Positions 8,312 through 17,457 of a stretch of 64,000 nt of DNA are shown here, piece after piece; the first letter of the stretch is position 1, and the number at the start of each line of letters is the position of its first letter. The position numbers and the translations under genes were made by a program. Under the pieces are notes generated by a model. That model did no database searches. It was not told the origin of the DNA and saw nothing but the letters and a program-made list of their open reading frames with translations. Source of the DNA: Candidatus Thiodiazotropha sp. (ex Epidulcina cf. delphinae) (lineage in GTDB: Bacteria; Pseudomonadota; Gammaproteobacteria; Chromatiales; Chromatiaceae); contig JAHXHS010000023.1 in assembly GCA_025656455.1 (NCBI GenBank), forward strand, positions 1-64,000, in the 5' to 3' direction.

Positions 8312-10435
8312 GTGATATATGGACAAACAACCGCAGTGGATGCCAACAAAAATCTCAGGCCTCGTAAAAACAATACGATACGCACCCTTGCTCCCGGATC
8401 TTTCACCGGTGTATCTACCATCCTTCATGCGCTGGTGTTTCTGATATTGTTACCACCGCTAACGCTATCCCAAGCGGCCTTAGCGGCCGATAACGAAAAC
8501 CCGGAGCTGCTTGGACTGTTATCGCTGTTGGAGAGTCAGACCACGCTTGCCACCAAGAGCCGCATGAATGCCGACTATATTCCCGGCATGGCCACCATCC
8601 TCTATGGTAAGGATCTGCTGGTGCGTGGAACGAGAACAGTGTGGGAGGCGCTCGGCCTGGTGCCGGGCATCAGCCTGGGAATGGAGTTTACCGGCGAGCG
8701 GCAGATATTGAGCCGGGGCGTGGGCCATGGCTATGCATCGGGCAATGTGAAGGTCCTGCTCGATGGCATGTCACTGAACTCCACCCTGCTGGCCACAGCG
8801 AATCCGGTGCTCAACATACCCATCGAGCAGATAGAGCGCATTGAGGTGATCAGGGGACCGGGGTCATCCGTGCATGGCGAATACGCCTATGCCGGCATAG
8901 TCAACATCATCACCAAGAACACGGAGCGCAGACTCTACGTCCATGGAGAAGGTGAATCTCACCATGGCGCCGGCGGCCAGTGGTTTTGGCGGGATAAGCA
9001 GAACGATCTCGGGGTATCCCTCAACCTAGCCGGTCTCGAGGGCGACGGTCACGATGTCGAAGTAAAAGAGGATGCCTGGCACCATATCGGACGACCTGAG
9101 TTGTCCCATGCCCCCGGTCCCACCAACGAAGCACGGGAATACAAGGGCCTGTTTTTCGATTTGAATTGGGGCGATCTCTTCGCTTCGGCGAAGTTGCTGG
9201 ACGATGCCTACGGGGATCATTTCGGCATCAATCACTTCCTCCCGCCGCCCGATGACCGCCTTGCGTCACGCCAGGTGTACCGCACGTTGAGCATTGGCGG
9301 CAATCGGCAACTATCCACTACCCTCGAAACTCAGATCCGCTTTGAATTCCTGGAGCACGAACGCAACAGAGACCAACTCTACACCAACCCGGCTGATTTC
9401 ATCACGCCTTTTCCGATATTCATGGATTTGAGCTACGAGGAGCGTAGCTATTCGCTCTCAAGCGATCTCTACTGGCAACCGAATGTAAAACACCAGGCAC
9501 TGTTCAGTCTTGAAGCCAATACCACCAGGATACAGGGAGCCGACTGGACCTGGCCGGAACTGCCATACCAACTGCCGGCCAATTGGATAGATACCGACAG
9601 GCATCGGCATACCTTCGCATTGGTGACGCAAGACCAGTATCGGGTCAGTGACCAACTGACGCTTACCGGTACGCTGCGCTATGACGACTATAGCGACGTG
9701 GACAACAACTTCAGTCCACGCATGGCCGCTGTCTGGCGCATCCATCCCGAGCGAATTCTCAAATTCCAGCTTGCCCGGGCATTTCGTCCGCCCACCTTCT
9801 ATGAATTAGAGAATCCAGGCCATGGAAAACTCAAACCCAGCGCGGTCAACACCATTGAATTCGGCTACATCGTCAAAAAACCCGATTGGCGGGGCAGTCT
9901 GATCCTTTTCCACTCGGACCTCATGGATCCCATTGTGTTCGATGGAATCGATTTCGACGGATACATCAATGGAGAGGATGCCAGACTGCGGGGGTTCGAA
10001 TTCGAATACCAGCAACGCCTGGGACAGACCCTGAAGCTCGACGCCAATCTATCGCATGTGGATGCCCGGTTTCGCTCCAGTGGGGACAAGCTGCCCGGCG
10101 GAGCGGATTGGCTGGCCAACCTGGAGCTTCTCTGGAAACCCTACACGGATTGGTCTGCCGCGCTTCAATTGCAATATGTGGGCGATCGCAACCGATCGAG
10201 TCTCGATACCCGATCGCAGCTCGCCGCTTACACCACACTGGACCTGACCATCAGCTACCTTCATCCCACGCCGGGCGTGCATCTCTACATGGGGGTGAAG
10301 AATCTCACCGACGAGGAGGTCCGTTATCCGCAGCAGCTCACCACCGATTTCGAGGGAGAGATCTTCCTGCCCTATCCGGATGACTACCCTCGCCCCGGTC
10401 GACGTTGGTGGCTCTCCCTGAGTTATGACCTATAG
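8312..10435 (+). CDS. TonB-dependent outer-membrane receptor
   Basis: 707 residues. A long N-terminal region ends in a signal-peptide-like hydrophobic segment (about 33-57, ALVFLILLPPLTLSQAALA). A plug domain follows (YGKDLLVRGTRTVWEALGLVPG to IEQIERIEVIRGPGSSVHGEYAYAGIVNIITK) and then a beta-barrel with the FRPPTFYELENPGHGKLKPSAVN type segment and a terminal aromatic strand (RRWWLSLSYDL). The GTG at 8312 is preceded by GGGG; a later start nearer the signal peptide is possible. It heads an operon with a YfiR-like protein (37 bp on) and a GGDEF-EAL enzyme, so receptor occupancy may feed into c-di-GMP control. The ligand cannot be told from the sequence. Confidence 0.88.
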   Translation: MIYGQTTAVDANKNLRPRKNNTIRTLAPGSFTGVSTILHALVFLILLPPLTLSQAALAADNENPELLGLLSLLESQTTLATKSRMNADYIPGMATILYGKDLLVRGTRTVWEALGLVPGISLGMEFTGERQILSRGVGHGYASGNVKVLLDGMSLNSTLLATANPVLNIPIEQIERIEVIRGPGSSVHGEYAYAGIVNIITKNTERRLYVHGEGESHHGAGGQWFWRDKQNDLGVSLNLAGLEGDGHDVEVKEDAWHHIGRPELSHAPGPTNEAREYKGLFFDLNWGDLFASAKLLDDAYGDHFGINHFLPPPDDRLASRQVYRTLSIGGNRQLSTTLETQIRFEFLEHERNRDQLYTNPADFITPFPIFMDLSYEERSYSLSSDLYWQPNVKHQALFSLEANTTRIQGADWTWPELPYQLPANWIDTDRHRHTFALVTQDQYRVSDQLTLTGTLRYDDYSDVDNNFSPRMAAVWRIHPERILKFQLARAFRPPTFYELENPGHGKLKPSAVNTIEFGYIVKKPDWRGSLILFHSDLMDPIVFDGIDFDGYINGEDARLRGFEFEYQQRLGQTLKLDANLSHVDARFRSSGDKLPGGADWLANLELLWKPYTDWSAALQLQYVGDRNRSSLDTRSQLAAYTTLDLTISYLHPTPGVHLYMGVKNLTDEEVRYPQQLTTDFEGEIFLPYPDDYPRPGRRWWLSLSYDL

Positions 10436-10471
10436 ATCAGCGCATTTCTCAAGCAAACCAAGGAATCGATT

Positions 10472-11056
10472 GTGGACGGAGCAGATCATCACAGGCGCGC
10501 AAAAACGATTGCCGGTATCTTGTGGTTGTTGCTGTCGGCCTCCGCGACAATCGCCCTATCCAATAAGCTGTGGCCTGAAGAAGAACAACGCCTCAATGTA
10601 GGGATCCACCTATTTCCTGCCTGTCTGAACGCCGACCTGTCGCTGTCCGGAAGAGTGACGCCCAATGGCGCACTGCGTATTCTGGTGGTGCACGATCAGG
10701 ATCCCGTGCATGCGGAAACCGCTGCGGCAGGGCTGCGGGAGTTGCACAGTGTCGGAGGCTATCCCCTAAAGATCGACAAGGTCTCACTGGCATCCCTCGT
10801 CACCCACGAAACAGACCGGATCTCGGCTCTGTTCATCGCCACTCCCGGCATCCAGACGGATATCTTCGACAGATGGGCACGAGAACACCAAGTGATGGTG
10901 TTTTCACCCTTTGCGGGTGATGTGGAGCGTGGCGCCGTGGCGGGCCTTTACGTCTCTGATCGTATACTCCCGTTGGTCAATCTGAACCAGGCGGAAAGGG
11001 CTGGCATACGCTTCAAGCCCTTTTTTCTGCGGATTGCCAGACACCATGATGAATAG
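10472..11056 (+). CDS. YfiR-like (DUF4154) periplasmic protein
   Basis: 194 residues with an N-terminal hydrophobic segment (about 14-30). The C-terminal half carries the DUF4154 pattern: PFAGDVERGAVAGLYVSDR, then LPLVNLNQAERAGIRFKPFFLRIA, matching the FxGDxxxG and NxxxAxxxGlxfxxxLLxxA style of YfiR. In Pseudomonas, YfiR is a periplasmic repressor of a membrane diguanylate cyclase. Here the next gene overlaps by 11 bp and encodes a membrane GGDEF-EAL protein. The GTG at 10472 follows AAGGA at a good distance. The family assignment is by motif pattern and operon context. Confidence 0.72.
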   Translation: MDGADHHRRAKTIAGILWLLLSASATIALSNKLWPEEEQRLNVGIHLFPACLNADLSLSGRVTPNGALRILVVHDQDPVHAETAAAGLRELHSVGGYPLKIDKVSLASLVTHETDRISALFIATPGIQTDIFDRWAREHQVMVFSPFAGDVERGAVAGLYVSDRILPLVNLNQAERAGIRFKPFFLRIARHHDE

Positions 11057-13349
11057 ACGCATGAAAAAGCGCAGGCTCACGACGCTGGCGCGAAATCACG
11101 GTCTGACCCTGGTGTTCATCACCCTGGCCGTCACCCTGAGTCTGTTGATCACCGCCTATTGGCTGTTCAGTCTCGAACCTCGTCTGACAGCCCAGGCCCA
11201 GACCCAGGCAAACGCCCTGGCCCAAGCCCAGGCGAGCATATTGACCAAGCCCCTCAGCAACAGTAAGCCTGAACATCTGTTGGTAGCGTTAGAACGGGCA
11301 ATGGACTCCATCCTGCTGTTGCGTGATCCTTCCACCCGGACACCGATGATGCATCGCATCGAATTGGAACTGGATGCCGACGCCATTGGCTTGGCGACGC
11401 TGGAATCCCACAATCTGGCCCGAGGCGCAGCGGAATGCGAGGATTGCTTTATTTCAGAAATCCCCCTATTCCATGAAAAGACCCAACATCTCGTGGGCAT
11501 AGCCCGCTTTTTCGCCGGCCGCGATTTTCTAGACACCCTGATCAGCGATATTCGGCAAAAACTTTGGTGGTCCGGCGCTATCTTGATGCTTCTGGTCGGC
11601 CTGGCCTGGGCCGGCACCGAAATATCGCAACGGAAACTGCGTCAAAGTGAATCCCATCTCCAATCCATTATCGACGGTGTAGCCGATCCATTGTATGTCT
11701 TTAGTCCGCAACAGGAGCTACTGCTGCAGAATCAGGCCGCAAGACTGCTGTCCGCTTCCGGCGGTGGCATGGACGAACTGGAATTTCAAAAAAAGATCAT
11801 TCCCACTGAGGCGATGTCACGTGATGTGGTGAAAAAAGGCAAACCGGTAAAAAGTGTCCATAAAATCCCCCAAACCCAGGGTGATTTCCGCCGCCTTGAG
11901 CTGCTGGCCAGTCCATTGTGTGACGGAAGCAGAAACTGCGCCGGCATCGTAGTGACCTACCGGGACATAACCGAACACCTGGAACTGCTTGATGAGCTGC
12001 AGGAAAAAAAGCAACAACTTCAACAACTGGCGGAAAAAGACAACCTGACGCAACTACCGAACCGGTTCATGTTCAACGGACTGTTGGAACAGGCCGTATC
12101 CCGGGCGGGTAGAAGCCGAACCATGCTGGCGCTACTGTTTCTGGACCTGGACCGTTTCAAAGAGGTCAACGACAGCCTGGGGCACGATGCAGGCGATAAG
12201 TTGCTGGAAATCACCGCCAGACGGCTATTGAAAGCGGTGCGTCACGGCGATGTCGTCTCCCGGCTCAGCGGTGACGAGTTCGTGATTCTGCTGGCAGACA
12301 TCAAGCGACCGGAGGATGCGACATCGGTGGCGCGTCATATCATCGAGTCGATACGTCAAGTGGTTACATTACAGGGGAAACAACTGCACCCGGCAGTGAG
12401 TATCGGCATCAGCCTTTTTCCCAATGACGGCAAGGAGGGAAAACAGTTATTGCAAAACGCCGACACAGCCATGTACCGGGCCAAGCGGCGGACGCAAAAC
12501 AGCTACCAACTCTATGACCCAAGCATGACCCACTTGGTGCAGGAGCGGATCAACACCATTGCAGAACTGCAGGCCGCTGTCAAACAAGATGGATTCGTGT
12601 TGTTGTATCAACCGCAGTTCGAGCTTGATTGTGGGAAGCTGGCCGGACTCGAGGCCTTGTTACGTTGGAACCGGCCCGGTCAGGGTCTGGTATCACCCGA
12701 CTATTTTCTGAGCCTGGCCGAAGATGTGGGTCTGGTTTTCCCGATCGGCCAATGGATGCTGCGCAATGTCTGCTTACAGGTCAGGCGTTGGCGGGACCGC
12801 GGCCTGTCGCTGCCACGGATGGCGGTTAATATATCCGCCGTCGAGATCCTGCATGATGACTTTTTCGATTCGACACGGAAGATACTTCAGCAGACCGGCT
12901 GTCTTGGCGAGTGGCTGGCAATGGAAGTGACGGAAAATCTATTCATCCGCCAGATAGACAAAGCCGCAGCGGTATTGCAAAGGCTCAAGACACTCGGTAT
13001 CGCCATCGCCATCGATGATTTCGGCACCGGTTATTCATCACTCTCCCGGCTTAAGCAACTCCCTATCGACAGACTCAAGCTGGGCAGTATCTTTTTACAT
13101 GATTTATCAAATGATCCCGGCAACCAGGCGATTGTCCAGACAGTACAGAATCTGGGTCAGCGGCTGGGTATCGAGGTCCTGGCGGAAGGCGTCGAAACCG
13201 CTGAGCAGGAGAGATATCTGATGCTGTCCGAATATCGGCTTGTCCAGGGGTATCGTTACGGAAAACCCATGCCGGCAACGGCATGCGAGAAGGCCTGTTT
13301 GTCGCACAACTTCAAACTCAATATACTCGCGGCGGACCATCACATATAG
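11046..13349 (+). CDS. membrane PAS-GGDEF-EAL c-di-GMP enzyme
   Basis: 767 residues. TM1 (about 17-40) and TM2 (about 172-192) enclose a periplasmic sensor of about 130 residues. A PAS-like domain (about 205-320), a short coiled coil, GGDEF (about 335-490) and EAL (about 510-755) follow. The cyclase loop is SGDEF (408-412) rather than GGDEF, a variant found in some active enzymes. The phosphodiesterase residues are present: Glu536 in EALLRW, Asn in AVNIS, EVTEN, DDFGTGYSSL, Lys in DRLKL, EGVE and VQGY. The usual KID motif reads KLG, which is unusual. It probably both makes and breaks c-di-GMP, or mainly breaks it, under control of the YfiR-like neighbour. Confidence 0.88.
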   Translation: MMNRRMKKRRLTTLARNHGLTLVFITLAVTLSLLITAYWLFSLEPRLTAQAQTQANALAQAQASILTKPLSNSKPEHLLVALERAMDSILLLRDPSTRTPMMHRIELELDADAIGLATLESHNLARGAAECEDCFISEIPLFHEKTQHLVGIARFFAGRDFLDTLISDIRQKLWWSGAILMLLVGLAWAGTEISQRKLRQSESHLQSIIDGVADPLYVFSPQQELLLQNQAARLLSASGGGMDELEFQKKIIPTEAMSRDVVKKGKPVKSVHKIPQTQGDFRRLELLASPLCDGSRNCAGIVVTYRDITEHLELLDELQEKKQQLQQLAEKDNLTQLPNRFMFNGLLEQAVSRAGRSRTMLALLFLDLDRFKEVNDSLGHDAGDKLLEITARRLLKAVRHGDVVSRLSGDEFVILLADIKRPEDATSVARHIIESIRQVVTLQGKQLHPAVSIGISLFPNDGKEGKQLLQNADTAMYRAKRRTQNSYQLYDPSMTHLVQERINTIAELQAAVKQDGFVLLYQPQFELDCGKLAGLEALLRWNRPGQGLVSPDYFLSLAEDVGLVFPIGQWMLRNVCLQVRRWRDRGLSLPRMAVNISAVEILHDDFFDSTRKILQQTGCLGEWLAMEVTENLFIRQIDKAAAVLQRLKTLGIAIAIDDFGTGYSSLSRLKQLPIDRLKLGSIFLHDLSNDPGNQAIVQTVQNLGQRLGIEVLAEGVETAEQERYLMLSEYRLVQGYRYGKPMPATACEKACLSHNFKLNILAADHHI

Positions 13350-13382
13350 CCCGCGGCCATAAGGATCTCAGCATGGGTTTGG

Positions 13383-14228
13383 TCACTGCTCAGATCCTTC
13401 CGATACCTTCAACCAGCGCTCGAAGTCCTTCGGCAGTGGGGTCGTCTCACTATTTTGCGACCAGCCGTTTTGCCGGGATATCTGCTGTATCCGATCAATG
13501 CGCTCCTGGTCCAATGGATGCGATTGAAAAAAAGCCGGCAGCTCGATACCCATCTTTTTCCGTTCTGCCTGGATGACTTCAAACAGCGATGTCGCACCGG
13601 TTGTATGACCATAGAGTCGATGCAACGCCTGCAATGCGGCAGTATCCGCACTGCCCTCCATCGAACGGCTGAAGTGCAACATGGTATAGACCCCCGCCTC
13701 GCCCAGGATACTCGCCTCTGTTCGCCCCAAGACTACCGCCAAGAATAACTGGATGGCTATGCCGCTGCCCAGGCCGGTAATCGGGTCACGGTGTTTTATA
13801 TGGGCTATTTCGTGGGCGACTAACATAGCCAGTGCATTTTCATGGGGGAGTTTTTCCATCAAGCCACGAAACAATATGACGTTTCCGCCCAAGGTCGCAT
13901 AGGCGTTGATGGTAGTATCCGTCGAATAGTGCACCTGAACGGCCATCTCTTCGGGTAACTCCATTTGCTCTATTACCCGTTGCGTCATCTTGCTCAAGTA
14001 GTCCATCAATGCCGCATCCCCTTGTTTCGGCAGCGTCAGCTCTCTGCTCAATGCAGCTTCCTTTTCGAAGGGGACATATTGGGCCAGATACCCGGCAATC
14101 TTGCCAAATGAAAAAGAGAGTGCGATCAGGAGCAGTAGCGCGCCACCCCCAAGGATCAATATTTCCCTTAGCGGCCTCACCTTGGAGACGTTGATGCCCT
14201 CGGGAATTTCCGGATTCTCGTATTTCAT
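13383..14228 (-). CDS. M48-family membrane metalloprotease
   Basis: 281 residues. One membrane helix (about 22-44) is followed by a zinc peptidase domain with HEIAH at 139-143 in MLVAHEIAHIKHRDP and the third ligand Glu in SMEGSADTAAL. The NAYATLGGNVILFRGLM segment before it is typical of the BepA/Oma1-type M48 group, involved in envelope quality control. There is no TPR repeat region, so it is shorter than BepA. The ATG at 14228 was chosen because GGGGAAGAG precedes it; the frame stays open a further 13 codons upstream. The stop lies 33 bp from the convergent GGDEF-EAL stop. Confidence 0.85.
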   Translation of the reverse strand: MKYENPEIPEGINVSKVRPLREILILGGGALLLLIALSFSFGKIAGYLAQYVPFEKEAALSRELTLPKQGDAALMDYLSKMTQRVIEQMELPEEMAVQVHYSTDTTINAYATLGGNVILFRGLMEKLPHENALAMLVAHEIAHIKHRDPITGLGSGIAIQLFLAVVLGRTEASILGEAGVYTMLHFSRSMEGSADTAALQALHRLYGHTTGATSLFEVIQAERKKMGIELPAFFQSHPLDQERIDRIQQISRQNGWSQNSETTPLPKDFERWLKVSEGSEQ

Positions 14229-14384
14229 TTTGTGCTCTTCCCCTGATCGAGTGGGCGGAATACACAAATCACCACGATTTCATTGAATACGCGAATCATT
14301 AATTGGCGGCCTACTCATTCGCTATCTCGTACCCACTTGATCAGGGGAAGAACCTCATTTTGTGGCGTTATGAAATACGGCCTT

Positions 14385-14831
14385 TCAGGGGGTCATTGGA
14401 ATCAGCGCCGTGCCATAGGCCAAAACCTCTATTGAACCTATCGTATTCCGTCGACCTTTTGAGATAGAGGCGGTTTCATATTTAATGTTGAATACCATCT
14501 CGGCATTCATCGAATCGGCCTGTTCTTTCATACGCAGCAGTGACTCTCTACGCGCCCGGTCGATGAGGGACTCATACGAGGTCACCCGGCCACCGAAGAG
14601 ATTGCGTAGTGTGGCAATGAAGCGCTTGAAATAGTCAACTGAAATTACGGTGCTGCCCATAACCAAGGCCTGCTGATGCTGCTGACCCGCGGGCGGGTAG
14701 CGGGAGGCCACGGCAGGTATTCGATTTAGGGTTTTTTCCCTTGAAATAATCGATCGATAGTGTTTTTTCTCTGCCCACTGGCCGAATGAGTAACCCAATA
14801 TCAGAAGGGTCAGAAAGATAATCAGTTCCAT
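14385..14831 (-). CDS. membrane-anchored YbjQ/UPF0145-type protein
   Basis: 148 residues. Residues 1-17 form a membrane helix. The C-terminal 95 residues resemble YbjQ (UPF0145): FIATLRNLFGGRVTSYESLIDRARRESLLRMKEQADSMNAE is parallel to FGGELKGYTELLQESRDEAMERM in the adjacent protein. YbjQ proteins form pentamers of unknown role. It is 6 bp downstream of the shorter paralogue, so the two are one operon and probably one complex. Confidence 0.75.
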   Translation of the reverse strand: MELIIFLTLLILGYSFGQWAEKKHYRSIISREKTLNRIPAVASRYPPAGQQHQQALVMGSTVISVDYFKRFIATLRNLFGGRVTSYESLIDRARRESLLRMKEQADSMNAEMVFNIKYETASISKGRRNTIGSIEVLAYGTALIPMTP

Positions 14832-14837
14832 GACCGG

Positions 14838-15152
14838 TTACTCCAGAGTCACCGCCGTTCCATAGACATAGATCTCAGCGGCCCCCTGAGCGACGCTTGA
14901 GGTTGAAAAGCGGACATTCAGAACGGCATTGGCGCCCACCGCCCGAGCCTGTTCCCTCATCCGCTCCATAGCCTCGTCCCTGGACTCCTGCAGGAGTTCG
15001 GTATATCCCTTAAGTTCACCGCCGAAGATATTTTTCAAGCCGGCCGCTATGTCTCGTCCGACATGCTTGGCGCGCACTGAACTGCCTTGCACCAAACCCA
15101 AGTGCTTTTGTACCCGCTTACCGGGTATCAATTCCATATTGCTGATCAGCAT
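14838..15152 (-). CDS. YbjQ/UPF0145 family protein
   Basis: 104 residues, the usual length of the YbjQ family, with LGLVQGSSVRAKHVGRDI, FGGELKGYTELLQESRDEAMERM and ANAVLNVRFSTSSV. Often annotated as a heavy-metal-binding domain protein, but the function is not established. It lies directly upstream of a membrane-anchored paralogue. The ATG at 15152 is the only good start. Confidence 0.85.
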   Translation of the reverse strand: MLISNMELIPGKRVQKHLGLVQGSSVRAKHVGRDIAAGLKNIFGGELKGYTELLQESRDEAMERMREQARAVGANAVLNVRFSTSSVAQGAAEIYVYGTAVTLE

Positions 15153-15243
15153 CTATTGAACTCCATATATTGATTACCTTGAATCTCTATCCAAGAAAAA
15201 AGGCCGGAATCCGATCACCAGCACCAACCTCCAGGATGCCTGA

Positions 15244-15780
15244 TTAGCCCTGGTCTGTCATCTGTTGCGTTGGATCCTCCAGGATAGCCATACCCTCAGG
15301 CGGCGGCATGCGTCGGATGACCCCGCCCGGCACCTCCCCTCTTCCGGCCTGGTAGATGGCGCCTGACTCCAGCACAAAGCAGACCATGACAGTCAGTAGG
15401 GTCGGCACCACGGCGACCCGTGAGATGGCCACCATCATGATGTCACCCTTCGAACTGCCGCTAGTCGCCAACAGCGCCATGCCGAGAATAACGGCGCTGA
15501 CCGCATAACCCACCATCAGGATCCGGGTCCGATTGGCGGATAGACGCCAGTGCGCGGCCACGAACCAATCATCACGATTCGCCGTGGACGCCGACCGGTA
15601 CCAGATATAGCCGATGACAGTAAACGAGAGCGCCAACGGAATCAGGAATCCCAACAACCCGACATCGAGCACGATCGACGCAGGCGCGGCAATCAGGTGA
15701 CAACCCAGCAGATTCAGCATGGAAAGCTCATGCGGTGTCTTGGCCCGCTTGCGTATCGATGCATCGATATCGAAAATCAT
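15244..15780 (-). CDS. small multi-spanning membrane protein of unknown function
   Basis: 178 residues with about four predicted membrane helices (about 22-42, 46-64, 89-110, 121-145) and a hydrophilic Pro-rich tail (RRMPPPEGMAILEDPTQQM). I do not recognise a family. It lies on the same strand as the YbjQ pair, 91 bp upstream, and may be co-transcribed. A MITE-like repeat lies 33 bp before its start and may hold or disrupt its promoter. Confidence 0.55.
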   Translation of the reverse strand: MIFDIDASIRKRAKTPHELSMLNLLGCHLIAAPASIVLDVGLLGFLIPLALSFTVIGYIWYRSASTANRDDWFVAAHWRLSANRTRILMVGYAVSAVILGMALLATSGSSKGDIMMVAISRVAVVPTLLTVMVCFVLESGAIYQAGRGEVPGGVIRRMPPPEGMAILEDPTQQMTDQG

Positions 15781-15812
15781 GCTGTTTCTCCCCAGTCAAT
15801 AGATCCGGTTCC

Positions 15813-16084
15813 CTAGGGCCTGTTAACACTAATTTGATAGCCACTGCCAAGACCCTGTTTTTGTCCAGCAAGGCAGAAGGAGCGCGGTGTAGCTGGGTCT
15901 ACATAAGCGACTGATAACGCCGCTGGGCGAAAACAGGGCCTTGGCCCTTCGGGTTGCGCCTGAAAAAGCGCCACTCGGCGTTACTCGTCGCTTATTTGGA
16001 ACAACCAAACTACGCTCCTCGCGCCTTGATTGGCGCTTTTTCAGGCACAACAGTGGCTATCAAATTAGTGTTAACAGGCCCTAG
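15813..16084. mobile_element. 272-bp MITE with 34-bp perfect terminal inverted repeats
   Basis: Positions 15813-15846 and 16051-16084 are perfect inverted copies (34/34), beginning CTAGGGCCTGTTAACACT. CTAG at both ends fits a YTAR-type IS5-group target. There are also internal inverted repeats (GCCTGAAAAAGCGCCA near 15958 against TGGCGCTTTTTCAGGC near 16031). It has no transposase. A 73-codon frame inside it is a by-product of the repeat. It fills most of the gap between the membrane protein and tRNA-Asp. Confidence 0.85.
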
Positions 16085-16142
16085 CCAATATGGCATGAGA
16101 TCCGGCATGAATCGTTGATATTCCGCAAACCTACGATTTTTG

Positions 16143-16170
16143 TTGACCTGAGCAGGAAAAACCTTAAACT
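16143..16170 (+). promoter_or_regulatory. sigma70 promoter of tRNA-Asp
   Basis: TTGACC (16143) and TAAACT (16165) are separated by 16 bp and followed by the GC-rich discriminator AGCGCGC, which is typical of stringently controlled stable-RNA promoters. The mature tRNA begins 16 bp downstream. Confidence 0.65.
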
Positions 16171-16185
16171 AGCGCGCTCTCAACC

Positions 16186-16262
16186 GGAGCGGTAGTTCAG
16201 TTGGTTAGAATACCGGCCTGTCACGCCGGGGGTCGCGGGTTCGAGTCCCGTCCGCTCCGCCA
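16186..16262 (+). tRNA. tRNA-Asp (GTC)
   Basis: A 77-nt cloverleaf. The acceptor stem GGAGCGG pairs with CCGCTCC, the anticodon GTC is at 16220-16222 in CCTGTCACG, the T-arm is GGGTTCGAGTCCC, and the CCA end is encoded. The sequence matches the bacterial tRNA-Asp consensus. Confidence 0.97.
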
Positions 16263-16331
16263 TCTCCTCCTCATGAGTTGCATAGCCGGCCAAGGTGTGT
16301 GAAGGGAAGCCGTTTACCGGTTACGCGATAC

Positions 16332-17423
16332 TCAATCCGATGCTCTTGAACCTGTTTTGTTGAACCCAAGAGGATCCTCGGAATCTATCCCTTCCATGAA
16401 GGGGATATTGCGTATGTGATGGGTAACTTGATAGACCAAACCGATCCAGTTGCCGATAACCGCCTCAGCGGTGTCGTGCCAGGTATTGTCAAGGGTGTCG
16501 ATCACCAGGGACTCAGGAAACTCGGGTAACGCCCCTCCCTTGGCCCTTGCCGCCAGCAGTCGCTCCCTGTACTCATTGAAAACCGCCTGGTTTCGCAAGG
16601 TGAAATAGTTATCCGGAAAGGGGGGATAGTCTGGGCGCTTACCCGTGATATAGAGATTGACCTCTCGTTTGTACTCCTTTAGCAGACTGATGGTGTCATA
16701 CTCTGGATGTCCCTGGAAATAGACCACCCGCAATCCGTCGTGACTCACCGCCAGATGAACACCGGCCTCCTCACTCTCCACCAACACCTTGAGACCGGCC
16801 TGATTGAGCTGCTCGCGGGTGATCTGATTATAACGGGAGTGCGGCACATCGAACCGGGTATTGACATCGTTGACCAGGGGATGGCGGGTATCCACAACCC
16901 GGTGACTGAAGACTCCCCAGAGTTTTTCCCCCATGTGGGTGCGTTTCTGTCCGTGATGAGACTGGACGACGGCATGGGTGGCGAGACAGGAGCAAAGCAC
17001 TGAGGTGACATTGTCGTGCGCCCAATCGACAACCTCCGTCAGGGGCTGCCAGAATGCCTCCTGGGCCAGGTCTGGGTGGCTGACATTGGCGCCGGTGATG
17101 ATCAACGCATCCAGTCCGTCCTGTTTGATCTGTTCGAACGACTCGTAATAGGCATCGAGGTGAGCCTTCGCCTTTCCCCCTCTGGGCAGGGCCTCAAGAG
17201 TGAAGGGATGGACATAGAACTGGGCGATCGGGTTGGCTTCGCCCACCAGACGGAAAAACTGCCGCTCGGTAGCCTCGACCGCCGCGTCAGGCATCATATT
17301 GAGCAGACCGATGTGCAACTCACGGATATGCTGGTGAGTGGCGCGATTGGGAGAGAGTACGTTCTGCCCCTCCTGACGCAAACGTGCGAAGGTTGGCAGA
17401 TCGGTATGTGCGACCAGTGGCAT
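16332..17423 (-). CDS. metA: MetA-family homoserine O-acyltransferase
   Basis: 363 residues, against about 310 for E. coli MetA, with extensions at both ends. It transfers an acyl group to homoserine at the entry to methionine synthesis. Visible family marks are IGLLNMMPDAAVEATERQFFRL, LIITGANVS, the nucleophile Cys146 in CSCLATHAVVQ, PHSRYNQI and the His and Glu of QGHPEYD. The position that separates succinyl (Gly) from acetyl (Glu) donors in studied MetA proteins is Ser115 here (TGANVS), so the acyl donor is uncertain. It is 34 bp downstream of a P-loop ATPase gene on the same strand, and may be in an operon with it. Confidence 0.85.
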   Translation of the reverse strand: MPLVAHTDLPTFARLRQEGQNVLSPNRATHQHIRELHIGLLNMMPDAAVEATERQFFRLVGEANPIAQFYVHPFTLEALPRGGKAKAHLDAYYESFEQIKQDGLDALIITGANVSHPDLAQEAFWQPLTEVVDWAHDNVTSVLCSCLATHAVVQSHHGQKRTHMGEKLWGVFSHRVVDTRHPLVNDVNTRFDVPHSRYNQITREQLNQAGLKVLVESEEAGVHLAVSHDGLRVVYFQGHPEYDTISLLKEYKREVNLYITGKRPDYPPFPDNYFTLRNQAVFNEYRERLLAARAKGGALPEFPESLVIDTLDNTWHDTAEAVIGNWIGLVYQVTHHIRNIPFMEGIDSEDPLGFNKTGSRASD

Positions 17424-17457
17424 AACTCGTACAGTGTCCTATGTCGTAATTATTAAC

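Noticed and set aside
15829..16050. A 73-codon frame between the membrane protein gene and tRNA-Asp
   Set aside because: It lies wholly inside the MITE 15813-16084 and derives from its inverted repeats.
17424..17457. A possible SAM riboswitch before metA
   Set aside because: The gap to the upstream gene is only 34 bp, too short for any known SAM-binding leader.
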